Source of the DNA: Malachius bipustulatus
Lineage: Eukaryota; Arthropoda; Insecta; Coleoptera; Melyridae
Length of the DNA: 64,000 nucleotides
Direction of reading: 5' to 3'
Assembly (NCBI GenBank): GCA_910589415.1
Contig: OU342630.1
Coordinates: 13,921,867-13,985,866, forward strand
Shown here: piece after piece, positions 51,834 to 63,356 of the stretch
How positions within the stretch are numbered: position 1 is the first letter of the stretch
Layout: the number at the start of each line of letters is the position of its first letter
Position numbers and translations under genes: made by a program
Notes under the pieces: model-generated
What the model was told of the DNA's origin: nothing
The model's input: only the letters and a program-made list of their open reading frames with translations
The model's database searches: none

Positions 51834-53612
51834 GGAATTATAAATACTTCTTCTTCATCGTAATGAGATCTAGAAGAACTCCTTTTCTCATAATATTATT
51901 ACCAAAATAAATAATACGTTTTAATTCGAAACTGATTTCCGCAAGTTGGAAAACACTGTTCACGCAACCCACACTGCGTGAATCGCCCTGCGTGTACCGC
52001 AGGCGTTTCGCGCTCGCGTTTGACGCAGCTAGGAAAACGAAGCTTAACTTACGCACTGCGTCGCGTGATTGACTGCTCTCGAGGCACAGCCGACGTTTCA
52101 CGCGAGCGCACACCGTCCAATGCTGCGGAACACGCACTGTAGGAAAACGGTCTGATTTAAACCATACAAGAGTAGTGTTGGGCGTGTTACGCGTGCGTCG
52201 TACGCAGTGCGATATACGCAGCTAGGAAAACGTAGCTTTAGCGAGAAATTCAAGTCAGTCAAGTCGAGTTACTTTACTTTTGAAGCTGCAGTGTCTAGAG
52301 TCGGACGTTCCGTTCAGCTGGTGCTCCTCATTATTTATTTTTAAACAATGAAATCCAAACAAAACCCAACATGTGAGTAACTGTTCGTTTACTTTAATTT
52401 GTTAATATCTGTTAGGTATTACGGTATCCCAAGAGATCAGTTCATATCGTTTAATTAGTTTATTTATTTGTATTATTCAATTTTGTTTCAATTTGTCTAT
52501 TTAGAAAAAGACTTATGTAAAACACGTGATTGGTCAAGTTCATTACTTATTCAAGTAGGGCCACATTAAGTTTTAAATAATTGTTTTGCATTCAAACGAA
52601 AGGAGATAGCAATTACTTATATTTTATTCCAACCAGCATGTATAATTTGAAACTGCACGTTTTGTAATTGAAAAGATTTTAAGAACAGGGCCCCCATATA
52701 GGTACTCATACGCACGTGCAAACCGTTTAATAAGTTTATTTCAATGCTTTTGGAGACACGCTAGTTTCAATATTTCATTTTATTGTTAAATTTCAACTTC
52801 TTTAAAACCATGTGACTGCAATACCACCATTTTATGATTTGGATATTTTCAGTGAATTAATTTCTAACCGTAGAGACATGCTCGATTTCATTTCCATTGT
52901 CATTTGCATTATTCAAAATAACCTAACAGTTTTGTTACTTTTTGAGAAACTTTTACTTGAATTTTAGGTAATTATTATTTATTTATTGTAATCTTGAAAC
53001 AGCACATTCCTTTTGACTATTTATTATTGTGGTGATTATTATTTTATCGAAGCACATTCTTTACAAGAAATTTATTTTAACGCTATTCACACTGCTCACT
53101 TATTTAACCTTTCTATTTACTCGCTACCATTTCTTTTATCATTTCTTTTATTCATGAAATTATTTAAACAATCTATTAATTTTGATTGAGTTAATTTGTA
53201 CATAAAACCTCATGTGACTTTATTTCATTTGTGAGAATGCTTGCTTCGATTATTGATTATTTATTTCCGATCTTTATTTATTTCTAAATTCTTATAGTCA
53301 AAAAATGGTTGAACATGTGCTCTTTCTGATTTTACATTTGTTTTGTGGTAAATTAATTTCAATTGTGACTCGTTGATCCTTAATCATTATTTATATTTCA
53401 ATTTCATTGTTTTGCAATGCGAATGACACACACACTGATATTTATTTCGAATGTTTCGTCGAACTGCATGACCAGGACCATTCACGAACAAGTCCAGGAG
53501 AGTACCTGCGATGAACGCTATCAGTGGGTATCGATGATCTCCTATCTCTCAACAAAAGACTGGCTCAAAGTATTTTCGTAGCGTTTGCTACGAACGAACC
53601 AAAATAAGGTTA
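51834..53612 (+). repeat. Family B repeat copy 3 with CpG-rich module, left part
   Basis: 51834-52045 aligns with 40648-40868. A module at 52045-52148 is the reverse complement of 40865-40974. From 52320 the sequence follows family B (TTTTTAAACAATGAAATCC, ATCTGTTAGGTATTACGGTA, GCAGGGCCCCCATATAGGTACT-like blocks) to the GTAGCGTTTGCTACGAACGA region, where the hAT at 53621 interrupts it. It is noncoding. Confidence 0.75.
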
Positions 53613-53620
53613 CTACACAC

Positions 53621-55010
53621 TAGTGTTGTGAGTCAGGATTTATATCCAAATGCTATATATCCAAATATTTAAGGAATAGAATATTGAAATCCAAGGGAAC
53701 AGTAGCAGTGTCAGTGCTAATAATGATCAATAATAATGATCTGTCCCTAGGGATAGATCATTATTATTCATTCATTATTATTACTCCCCTATAGGGATAG
53801 ATCATTATCCTATATGATACTAAAATAGGTATAATTATTATTTAACTAAAACTAAAGGTAGAAAATAGGTCACCTAGTTGTCAAGTCTTCTTGTTGTAGA
53901 GGTTAGGGAGACTTTGACCTTCAAATTCCTATTTTATGAAAATCGTTAATAACTTTCTTCTTCTTATACTGAAGTATAAGCTATTTGGTGTCAAATTAAA
54001 GAGGATGTGAAGACTTATTCAAAAAACATCATTTTGATTCAATTCTTTTTTAGCAAAAATGGTCGGATATATATCCTGCTAAGTATCCGGATATACAGGT
54101 TGTCCCAGCTTATTCGAAGCGGTCTCTGTAGGCCAAACGATTGATTTAAAAAAAAAATTGCAAATTCAAGTACAGGATCACAATGGCCACAATTTAAAAT
54201 TATTTTGGAGTATACAGAGTGTCCCATATGACAGTGGCATATCAAAGTTATGTTTTTTTAAATGGAATGCTCCTATGTTATTGCATTTTTAAATTGTCTG
54301 AGAAGAGAAAATAAGATTGGCTTTTACAGTTGGTGTTTAAATTCAGAAGTTTTTGAGTTATAAGCAAGTGAAAATCGTCATTTTTCAAGTTCAAGGCCCT
54401 GTACAACGAGAACGGTTCAAGTTAGAGAAAAACGGCTTACATGTCCCTATTTTAATTTTTCATGTACTATCCAATGATGTAGATTAAATGTTTATACAGG
54501 GTGATAAAAAATTTGTAAAATTCTGAGATTTCTCCACGCGTCGCCAAATAAAAAAAATCAAAGAAAGCACAAATGTTTCTACACCATAGGATAGTACATA
54601 AAAAGTTAAAATAAGGACATGTAAGCCGTTTTTCTCTATCTTCAGCCGTTCTCGTTGTACAGGGCCTTGAACTTGAAAAATGACGATTTTCACTTGTTTA
54701 TAACTCAAAAACTTCTGAATTTAAACACCAACTGTAAAAGTCAATCTTATTTTCTCTTCTCAGACAATCTTAACATGCAATAACATAGGAGCATTCCATT
54801 TAAAAAAACATAACTTTGATATGTCACTCTCATATGGGACACTCTGTATACTCCAAAATAATTTTAAATTATGGCCATTGTGATTCTGAACTTGAATTTT
54901 CAAAAAGTTTTTTGAAAAAGTCCATCGTTTGGCCTACAGAGACCGCTTCGAATAAGCTGGGACACCCTGTATATCCTCAAAAATAGATAGCCGGCTATTT
55001 AACAACACTA
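53621..55010. mobile_element. Non-autonomous hAT element, 1390 bp, 8-bp TSD
   Basis: The perfect 8-bp duplication CTACACAC (53613-53620 and 55011-55018) flanks short inverted ends TAGTGTTGT and ACAACACTA. Removing the segment and one duplication reproduces the contiguous family-B sequence seen at 39445-39470. TAGTGTTG-type ends and 8-bp duplications are hAT hallmarks. No transposase is encoded. The interior holds subterminal GGATATATATCC motifs and two nested foldbacks. Confidence 0.9.
54096..54969. mobile_element. Nested foldback MITEs inside the hAT
   Basis: The outer arms end in CAGGTTGTCCCAGCTTATTC and its near reverse complement (54096-54969). An inner pair ends in CAGAGTGTCCCATATG (54215-54846). 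A lone TACAGGGTG lies near the centre (54495). TA steps flank each end. The arrangement suggests mariner-type MITEs inserted one in another, or one long palindrome with variable ends. Confidence 0.75.
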
Positions 55011-55380
55011 CTACACACAACAACGTAAGGTCCACCACAAGACGAAAAACTAGACAGACCACGATCCAAGGTAAAAAAACTACGATCACAAACGGTAAGT
55101 AATTGTTGGCCATTTTATTTGACATCAGGGAGGGAGAACTTTAAATTCAAATCAAACATTCAGGGCGGGAATACGAACAGTCATTCATGACAGACAAGTT
55201 CACATTTCAAACGTCAAAGGGGTTCTTCTTTTTCAAAACCTTTCAGTCTGGGGGCCACATTACTGAATTTACTGCGCATGACGCAGAACCTCCATTTTTA
55301 GAGGTTAGGTAGGTTACACCACAGATTCTTTACCGTCGACCAGGATGCAGGTTTTTAGGTAGGTTACACTACAAAGCTAA
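55011..55380 (+). repeat. Family B repeat copy 3, right part
   Basis: It resumes after the hAT with ACAACGTAAGGTCC, CAGGGAGGGAGAACTTTAAA, CATTCAGGGCGGGAAT, TCAGTCTGGGGGCCACATTA and ACTGCGCATGACGCAG, matching 39460-39830. Confidence 0.8.
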
Positions 55381-56128
55381 TACTATTTTTATATCTGGAG
55401 ATTCATACTTATAATTTTGAGATATTTGATCTATCATTATTATCGTCATTATATTCGAGTTACATTTACGATGCAAATGTCAATTATTCTGTGAAAGAAA
55501 ATAGATATATCTACATTCTTAATCATTTAACTTGTTAAATGAGATAATTACAATTAACTACATGACCAATTAATTAGTATTTTGTTACCATATAGAATTT
55601 CAATTCATTATCAATCTGTAAACAATTTCATAAATACATTCTTTATTAAAAAGTCAATATTATTATTTAGTAGATAGTTACAGTAGTTAGAAATTACTAA
55701 TACTTTACAACCTGAGCGAATTTTGATGTTTTTATAGCTTAGGATACTTTTGGCCAACCATACTAAATTAAAAGAGCATCTGGCATCCTTTATCTTTTAT
55801 CTTAGAGGTAATTAAACCATACCGGGTTACGTAGCTAATATCACTACAGTCCCACATAATCTGAGTGAGATTTTGGTAGAATTAAACAGTGCTTCGACCC
55901 ACCGAAGGTAAGTCAGCACCTGTTTTTCGACGAACAGTGAACGACAATTTAATTCGTCGAGAGCTACACTAGTTGAACATCCAGCCGCTTGGGTGATAGT
56001 ATAACTTCCGGTGCCAATTTTCAGTGGAAGCTCTATGTATTATTATCTATAGCCTATGTTTTATTTAGATGGACTTGTCAAACAACTGTCAAGTTGGTAG
56101 CCTGTGCCCAAGGAGGCCATGAACTAAG
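55381..56128. other. No gene recognised
   Basis: AT-rich sequence between repeats. No ORF with a recognisable domain, and no clear repeat structure. Confidence 0.4.
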
Positions 56129-56160
56129 AGGGATTATTGTAAAATTTACAATAATCCCTC
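56129..56160. other. Perfect 13-bp-arm hairpin
   Basis: GAGGGATTATTGT and ACAATAATCCCTC are separated by AAAATTT. It lies directly before the left end of the family A copy 2. Confidence 0.75.
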
Positions 56161-56894
56161 GGGAACCTGCATTACCGACCCTAACGCTTAATACAGGTTC
56201 CCATTCCCAAAACTGGCTAGGGAACCTCGCCATTACCAACACAAATGATTCTAAGGTAGCGCATTCACTCGTTGATGTTTACTTAACACGGTTATGTTTG
56301 AACAGCTGGATGACATACTTTTGGCACATTTGGTCACAGGCGTAGGTATCAAGTGGAAAAAAGCGAAGTTTGAAAAATGAAACAAAATAACAACACAAAT
56401 AGAAATCGAGGAATCCCTCTTTCAGTGGGTATTAAAAACATAATTACGGGTTTATAGGATCTACGAAACTGTAGACTTTAGTATTGGGTATAATTTTTAA
56501 CTCGATATCTAACGTAGTAACTGAGAAAAAGCGTCTTGGTAGACACACGAACGGCAGCGTGATCTTATAGTACCTATACTGATCCTTAAAAATAAGATTC
56601 ATCAAGATGTAATAAAACCTACCTGACAAACTTCCAGGTATACGGAAATAGGTATAGTATATTTTCAGCAATCATAACTGTCTGCTGGGGCTGGGTGCAT
56701 TTTTTTGTCCAGAAAATCCCAGTAATAGGTAAGTATTGATAGAGGTCTATAATGAGTTTAAAATATTAAGCAAGTCACCTTTAGGCATATCGCAAACAAA
56801 GTAGAGAGCTTTCTCTTTTATTAGACAAAAGATGAATGACATGTTGTAAGACAATATGCCATTCATTGATGTTGTGGTGTGAGCAGAGGCGGAA

Positions 56895-56940
56895 ATTGTA
56901 GACACGTGTTTCGTCCTGTTTGGGACTCTTCAGTACAATG
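56895..56940 (-). ncRNA. Hammerhead ribozyme, type I, all core positions intact
   Basis: Reading the minus strand: stem I 5' strand AUUGUA (56939-56934), core CUGAAGA (56933-56927), stem II GUCC/GGAC around loop CAAACA (56926-56913), GAAA (56912-56909), a minimal stem III C-ACGU-G closed by A-U, then UC with predicted cleavage after 56901, and the stem I 3' strand UACAAU (56900-56895). Both stems I and II pair perfectly and every invariant base is present. The stem II sequence is close to hammerheads known from animal satellites and Penelope-like elements. Activity is untested. Confidence 0.85.
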
Positions 56941-56976
56941 TATCTCTGTTTGGGACTCTTCAGTACAATGTATCTA
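56917..56976. repeat. 30-bp perfect tandem duplication covering half the hammerhead
   Basis: CTGTTTGGGACTCTTCAGTA plus CAATGTATCT occurs twice head to tail. On the minus strand the duplicated unit carries the stem I strand, the CUGAAGA core and half of stem II. Only the copy nearer 56917 is followed by GGACGAAAC and so completes a ribozyme. Confidence 0.85.
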
Positions 56977-57805
56977 TCAACACATAGAACAGTTTTGATC
57001 ACATAATCCCATGAGTGGATGAATCCAATGAAATCAAAATAAAAATAAAAATAAAAGGCACGGTGGGTTCGGCTTGCGCCATAGGATACCCCCAGATAGC
57101 CATAATGCATGCCAAAAATGAGTGCAGTGCCCCCCGGTGTGCATAAAGTAGGTAAAGCCCTCTTCTTAAAACATCCTCTAACGCAGCAAAAGTTTATTAT
57201 TTTTAAAAATACGCGGACTTAATAACATATTATGTGAATTTTTAGACAGTTGTACGTTTATTGAAAATCTGACGTTTTCGAAGTTAAAGTTGACATTCCC
57301 AACTTTTTTCCCAACTTTTAATTTGTGAGAATGAGAATGCGCTACTCTAGTAAAGCCAGCGGTAATACAGGTTCCCTAGCCAATTCTTTACTACAGATTA
57401 ATAACTCCTCTCTATGGTAGGATTAAGTTTAAAAAGTCAGATGTGACGTATTACAAACCGTCCGAATTAATATTTTTAATTTCACCAGAAAATGTCAAAC
57501 AGTTAAATGTCAAGTTGTGAACGAGCGTAAATTATTGAAGGAATCATTCAAACAATGAATTGAACCGCTTACGTCAGTTTGAGAGCCACTGACAACTACA
57601 TAAAATTTATTCACGTAATGACATTCTATCCTCTGTGCTGTGCATTTAATTCTCATTCAAAACCAATGTTGACGTATACTTATTTATGCGGGATATATGG
57701 AGTGTTATTAGACAAACTGCACGGTTACTATAAAAACCACGTACTTATATGTAACAAAATAAATCGAACTATCAAAAGGATGTGTATTCTTAATCGATAT
57801 GTAAT

Positions 57806-58276
57806 GGTCCCTACGGGGGAACAAACGATTCCAGGTACATGGTGTTGTAGAAGGCTTCCAGAGCTACAACCTCCAGGTGGTGGAGTTAGGGCACCTCAAA
57901 AGCTAACCTGGCGAAAAAATTTCAAAATCATTATTTTGAGCGATTTTCCTGTTTTTTCACATAAAGGAGCTCTCACGTGGTCCCTACGGGGGAACAAACG
58001 ATTCCAAGTACATGGTGTTGTAGAAGGCTCCCAGAGCTAACACCTCCAGGTGGTGGAGTTAGGGCACCTCAAAAGGTAACCCGGTGAAAAATTTTCAAAA
58101 TCATTATTTTGAGCGATTTTGCTGTTTTTTCACATAAAGGAGCTCTCACGTGGTCCCTACGGGGGAACAAACGATTCCAGGTACATGGTGTTGAAGAAGG
58201 CTTCCAGAGCTACAACCTCCAGGTGGTGGAGTTAGGGCACCTCAAAAGGTAACCCGGTGAAAAATTTTCAAATTTA
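57806..58276. repeat. 173-bp tandem repeat, 2.7 copies
   Basis: Units begin GGTCCCTACGGGGGAACAAA at 57806, 57979 and 58152. The last is truncated after GGTGAAAAATTTTCAAAT. The units differ at only a few sites. The array lies just inside the left 385-bp inverted repeat. Confidence 0.9.
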
Positions 58277-58639
58277 TTTATGAAGCCTCAAGTTATGTAC
58301 CTACAAATTTTATTGTTAGACAATAATTATTTAATTTTAGATAATAATATATTTGTTAATAATGGTGTGTTTAAAACTTTAAATTCTCTTTTTGATTACG
58401 GATGAAAATTTTCCGTAGGAGGCATTTTCAATTCGTTTCGCCAAAAAATAAAAGGTATTCAAGTATTTCTTTTCTCTACATTTTCTTGGGTAACCAAGTA
58501 TTTTTATTATTATCATTAATTTTATTGTCATCGGAAGCTATGCAATTATGTACCTACATAGGTACATAAATGTGTGTAAAAGCATCTAGTACCTTTTAGT
58601 AGGTAGGTACATACAAATACGCTAAAATAATAATACCGG

Positions 58640-59246
58640 ACACTCCATAGAGATAGAATAGAGAGGAGACGACATGACGTGACACAAATGGGATCAGGTC
58701 CGCCATATTGATACCACTTTTATGTCAAACTTATGTTATGACATAAGTGAACGCTTTTTATTGAATTTCATTTGATTTAAGGACTGTCTTTAAGATCTTT
58801 GGTGTTAAATTGAAAAGCCAAAGATGGTTTCTTGTGCAGTTCGTACCTGCTGTAGTAGAGACTGCACTGATAAAAAAAAAAACGTCCCGAATAACATTCC
58901 ATAGGTAAGTATCAACAATATACAGGACCGTACCTACTTGCATAGTACACTAAAAATCTAAAATTGAAAATGACCATGATTATTTGCCGGATATTTTATA
59001 TTCTTTTATTGACTTGAAAAACACAAAAGGTCTGCAATATCCATATCTGAAGACGTGTTAAAAATATGTATGAAATGTGAGAAACATTTTTATTTATGAA
59101 AATTTTGCAAATAAAAATTAAGTCTGACCCTGTCGAGTCGCCATATTGTTACTCCTATAAGCTCCACCCACTGATGCCGTTTTTTAATGTACTATTAGGT
59201 GATCATAGCGGCTCCTCTCTATTCTATCTCTATGGGACACTCCTAT
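58640..59246. mobile_element. Candidate MITE with 30-bp TIRs
   Basis: GGACACTCCATAGAGATAGA plus ATAGAGAGG at the left is inverted at 59212-59246 (CCTCTCTATTCTATCTCTAT plus GGGACACTCC). The interior is noncoding and has CGCCATATTG motifs near both ends. Confidence 0.65.
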
Positions 59247-59269
59247 ACCTATAGCATTGCAACAGGTTG

Positions 59270-60205
59270 CGTCCATTTTAGCAGCGCCGCCAAGCATGAA
59301 CTGGGGACACTAAAAATTAAATTTGGTGAAACATAGCGGGAGTTTTAAATATCAACGCTGAATAGAAAAGCTCTTAAAATTAATTAGACGGAATAGACGG
59401 AGGAAATTGGGACGAAGAATTATTATAATACAACAATAAACAACATAAAGTTTTCAATATGTTTATTATATTAACAATAATCACTACTATTACACACAAT
59501 ATTATTAATATCTTTAGGTAGGTATATTTCAAAAAGATTGAATCGCTATATACCTAAGTGTAAGCCTTTTATTTGCCGCAATTCCAATAATGTGCTTCCT
59601 TGCAGTTTTAGGTCTATTATTTGCTGGATTAACAAAATTTTCCTCTTTGAAATGATCAGTAGGTACAAAATAATATGGTGAGAAATCGGCTTCGACACTC
59701 CAAACTTTTTCAAAATTTCGTCATTCATCGATGTTATTATAACCTATTGCTTGTTCCTATTTCCATCAGCATAGTTATAAAATATTAATAAAGTTTATTT
59801 ACGCGTCTTCTAAAGTTAACTTTATACATAATTCTTTATTCCTGCTTGGAACACCGTGGAAAGATCTGGACATGCTTAACAATCCATAGTCGGAGCAACC
59901 GCACACAGCACACAGCACATATTTTCCAGACATAATACCTATGTTCACTTTAATACAGCGGTACATTATAAATGCCTATTTAAACTGGTACCCAACAAAA
60001 TTATCCGCTGATATAATGCTTTGAGAGTAACTTTAAATTGAAATTATACTTGAAACTAAAACGTTCAATAATTACTATAATGACAAATTATTAATAATTA
60101 TGATTGACTGCAGCTGTCAAAAACCGTGAAAAGTTACCTAACTTTGAATTTAAAAACAGCTTTAGTGTCCCCAGTTCCTGCATGAGGGCGCTGTAAAAAT
60201 GGACG
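59270..60205. mobile_element. Candidate MITE with about 40-bp TIRs
   Basis: The left end CGTCCATTTTAGCAGCGCCG then AACTGGGGACACTAAA pairs with the right end TTTAGTGTCCCCAGTT then GGGCGCTGTAAAAATGGACG. A short minus-strand ORF (59728-59546) is not convincing. It directly abuts family A copy 3. Confidence 0.65.
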
Positions 60206-60725
60206 GAGTAGGGAACCTGCATTACCGTTTTACTAGGGTAGCGCATTCACTTTTTGACGTTTACTAAACACGGTTATGTTTGAACAGCTGGATGTCATAT
60301 TTTTGGCACATTTGGTCACAGGCGTAGGTATCAAGTGGAAAAAAGCGAAGTTTGAAAAATGAAACAAAATAATAACACGAATAGAAATCGATAATCCTCT
60401 TTCAGTGGGTATTAAAAACAAAACTACGGGCTTATAGGATCACCAAGCTATAGACTTTAGTATTATAAGTATAATTTTGATCTCGGTATCTAACGTAGTT
60501 ACTGAGAAAAAGCGTCTTGGTAGACACACGAACGGCAGAGCGTGATCTTAGTACCCATACTGATCCTTAAAAATAAGATTCATCGAGATGTAATAAAACC
60601 TACCTGACTATAAACTTTCAGGAATACGGAAATTCCGAGCCCCGTCGTATATTTTCTGCAATCATAACTGTCTGCTACTGGGGTTGGATGCATTTTTTGT
60701 TCCGAAGATCCTAGTAACAGCAGGT
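60206..60725 (+). repeat. Family A repeat, copy 3
   Basis: It begins TAGGGAACCTGCATTACCG and follows copy 2 through GCGTCTTGGTAGACACACGA and AATCATAACTGTCTGCT to about 60725, then diverges. The right TIR was not found. Confidence 0.75.
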
Positions 60726-62700
60726 ACCTATATTTGCATGTGGATCATTTGTAAAGTAATCAAACCAGCGTAAATGACCGAACTGAAATCAACAATCTAT
60801 CACGTATCTATCAAACTATCATATCCAACATACCTCCTTCACACACCTAAAAACAAATTAATAATAATTCTGAAATTATAATATTAAAAAATTACATAAA
60901 CAAAAAAAAAGAACTAAAAACCTGATTCCTAACAAAAACACACACAAAAAAAAACCTGCTACCTACTACTGAAAACTAACAATAATTACTCACCACCATT
61001 ACAATAACAATACTTTTAAAATCATATTATCATACAATAAAATACACGTAACAAACACAATAATGAAATATAATAAACAAAAGCAGACACATAAAATGTC
61101 AAAATCAAGATCAAAATTAATTTACTTATATTTTTTCTAAAATTTAAATTTAAAAACACACCATTTACGACATTTTAGTATAATAATTATGATTTTTTAA
61201 AGTATTTTTAAGTTTTTACATATTTTTTACAATTATTTATGAGTGAACAAGAGACCAATCGGTCCCGAAACGTTTCAATTTATTATAAAAATATTTTTGA
61301 AAAATAATACTTTAATATCGAACCTAAAACCCAAAACAAAGAAGAACATTTAACAACTACATAATATAAGAAGCAAGGTTCAATAAAAATAATCAAATCT
61401 ACTTTAATATATTACATAGTCTGAAAACTTTGATGGAATTTTAACATTTCTTTTTATTGGTATTATTATAGAATTGACTGTAACTGTGACTTTTAGAAAT
61501 CGGTTCCATTATTTCAATTTAAAATGTTATCTAAGTTCATGGGTGAGTTCAGCTAACTCTTACAATATTAATTATAATACTCATTCAATCAATAAAAAAT
61601 GAAGCATACATTATTTATTATTACCTATTTAATAATAATTAATTTAGATACATAAATCAAAGCATAAATTTCCATTGTTTATTGTTTGTTTTCTTTACAT
61701 TCTTTACCTTCTTTACATTATTTACCTCCCAAAAAGTGCATGTAAAGAATGAATTCTATACCCGTAAAGAATCGTGTAAAGAATATAGGTAAAGAATACG
61801 GCACATCAGTCACATCACTCAGTCACATCTCACATCACTACTGCCTAGAGATTCCGCTTCAAGAAAACGTCGTCAACGCTGGGAAAAAGAAGACTCAAAA
61901 TGTCGTGATCGTAGCACGTCGTAGCCACACTGTTTGTCACCGTCACCATAGAAAGGTACGCTATTAGGAGCATAATGTGGTGATGTGAAACTAAAAAAAA
62001 ATTAAAAGTGACTAAAGTGAGAATAACCTTTAAATCTTTTCGGCTCGGCAGTGGCCAGTGGCAGTGACAACATTTTTATTGTTTTGAGGAAGATGAAGTG
62101 TTTTTGTTTTATTTTCCTGCGATTATTGTTTGTTAATCACTTGACTGTCTTGTTTAATCAGGTAATAAGTAAAGCTTATTTATGTAAGTAAAATTGGGAC
62201 TGCGGGGTTAATTATCATAACTATACAAAGGACATTTGGATAATTTGAATTTGAACATTCCTCTGTGGTAATTCAGCTTGGTAAATGAAACCCATAAATC
62301 CCAGAACCATCTATTTATTTAACTATTTTGTTTAACAAACAATAAAAATACAATAAATGCTTTATCGCTAGTAGCCTGCTGATTGCTGATTCACAGATTC
62401 CCACAATTCCAAAGGTCTATTATTGTTGTAGTGAAAAATTTACTGTGCTTTTATCGATTTTCAAGGGAAAAGTAATTGGGAAAATAAAATTGTTGATTTA
62501 AGTAAATTAAGTAGTTCTCATCGACATCAATATTTTGATATAGAGGCCATTTTATACCTAATCAGTGATTATCCACATGATCACTTGATTAGTCTCCTGC
62601 AAGCAGGCCTGCGCTGAAGTCACATGAATGTGTTGTCTTTTGTCACATGCAGTGAATAAAAATTAGTATATTATGCAATAATACTTTCAACTAATCTGTG
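60726..62700. other. Very AT-rich stretch, no gene recognised
   Basis: The only notable motif is GAGACCAATCGGTCCCGAAACG at about 61250-61271, hammerhead-like in its second half but lacking the CUGANGA core. A weak ORF at 61749-61967 has no recognised domain. Confidence 0.4.
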
Positions 62701-62841
62701 AATATATTTCAGAAATGTTCCCTATCATCGCTGATCACTTGTTGATGGGGGGCGACGGACAGCAGAAGCAAAGGGAGCAAAACCAACAACTATATGTCTG
62801 CAGCGAAAGGCCTTACTGGCAAATTGTAATGCCTTTGCTCT

Positions 62842-63356
62842 CCCAGGGAAGAGATTTGTTGAGCTATTTAGACTCAATAAAGAACTCGCCAATAACTTGA
62901 TAAATGCTGTGAGGCCATAATTAAACAATTGAGTCTATGTGTCGGGTTTAAGCACAGAAATCAAAGTGTTGACAGCATTACGTTTTTATGCAACACGGTG
63001 CTACCAAAGGAGCAATTTGGGTTTGAGCCAAACCTGCATGCTTTCATAGGTAAGTTATGAAATATTTTCTTATGCATATACGAACTTATTTATTTTTTAA
63101 ATCTTTATTATTGTTTTTTCTAGATGCATACCTACGTGGAGTTACAGCTTGTATCAAGAGATTTATTGGACTTCTAAAAAATCGTTTTAGGTGTTTACTG
63201 AAAGAACGTGTTGCTAGATATTCACCCCAATTTGTCAGAACTCTTGTCAACTCCTCTGAAATATTACAGAACATGTGCATTAACGAAAAAGTGCCCTTGC
63301 TAGGTGATGCTTTGCAGTTACTTTGTAAGGCAAATGTACAGCAAGACAAAAGACAA
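62842..63356 (+). pseudogene. HARBI1-like transposase remnant
   Basis: The first part reads GKRFVELFRLNKELANNLIN and, after a stop and frameshift, STEIKVLTALRFYATRCYQR, the N-terminal helical domain of PIF/Harbinger nucleases. An intron with GTAAGT donor (63050) and TTTCTAG acceptor (63123) is retained. The second part reads IKRFIGLLKNRFRCLLKERV and LVNSSEILQNMCI, the C-terminal end of the family. The DDE-bearing middle is missing. It is non-functional. Confidence 0.75.

Larger units (their letters stand above)
56161..57382. mobile_element. Family A repeat, copy 2, with terminal inverted repeats
   Basis: The left end GGGAACCTGCATTACCG and the right end CGGTAATACAGGTTCCCTAG are inverted. Just inside, GGTAGCGCATTCACTC pairs with GAATGCGCTACTC. 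The TIRs total about 45 bp with indels. No transposase. The right half contains a segment with a hammerhead ribozyme (56895-56940), absent from the aligned parts of copies 1 and 3, so probably a separate insertion. TSD not determined. Confidence 0.7.

Noticed and set aside
61240..61280. GAACAAGAGACCAATCGGTC then CCGAAACG looks like the second half of a hammerhead
   Set aside because: Stem II-like GACC/GGTC and GAAAC are present, but the CUGANGA core is not, and no stem I partner was found. At best a degenerate relic.
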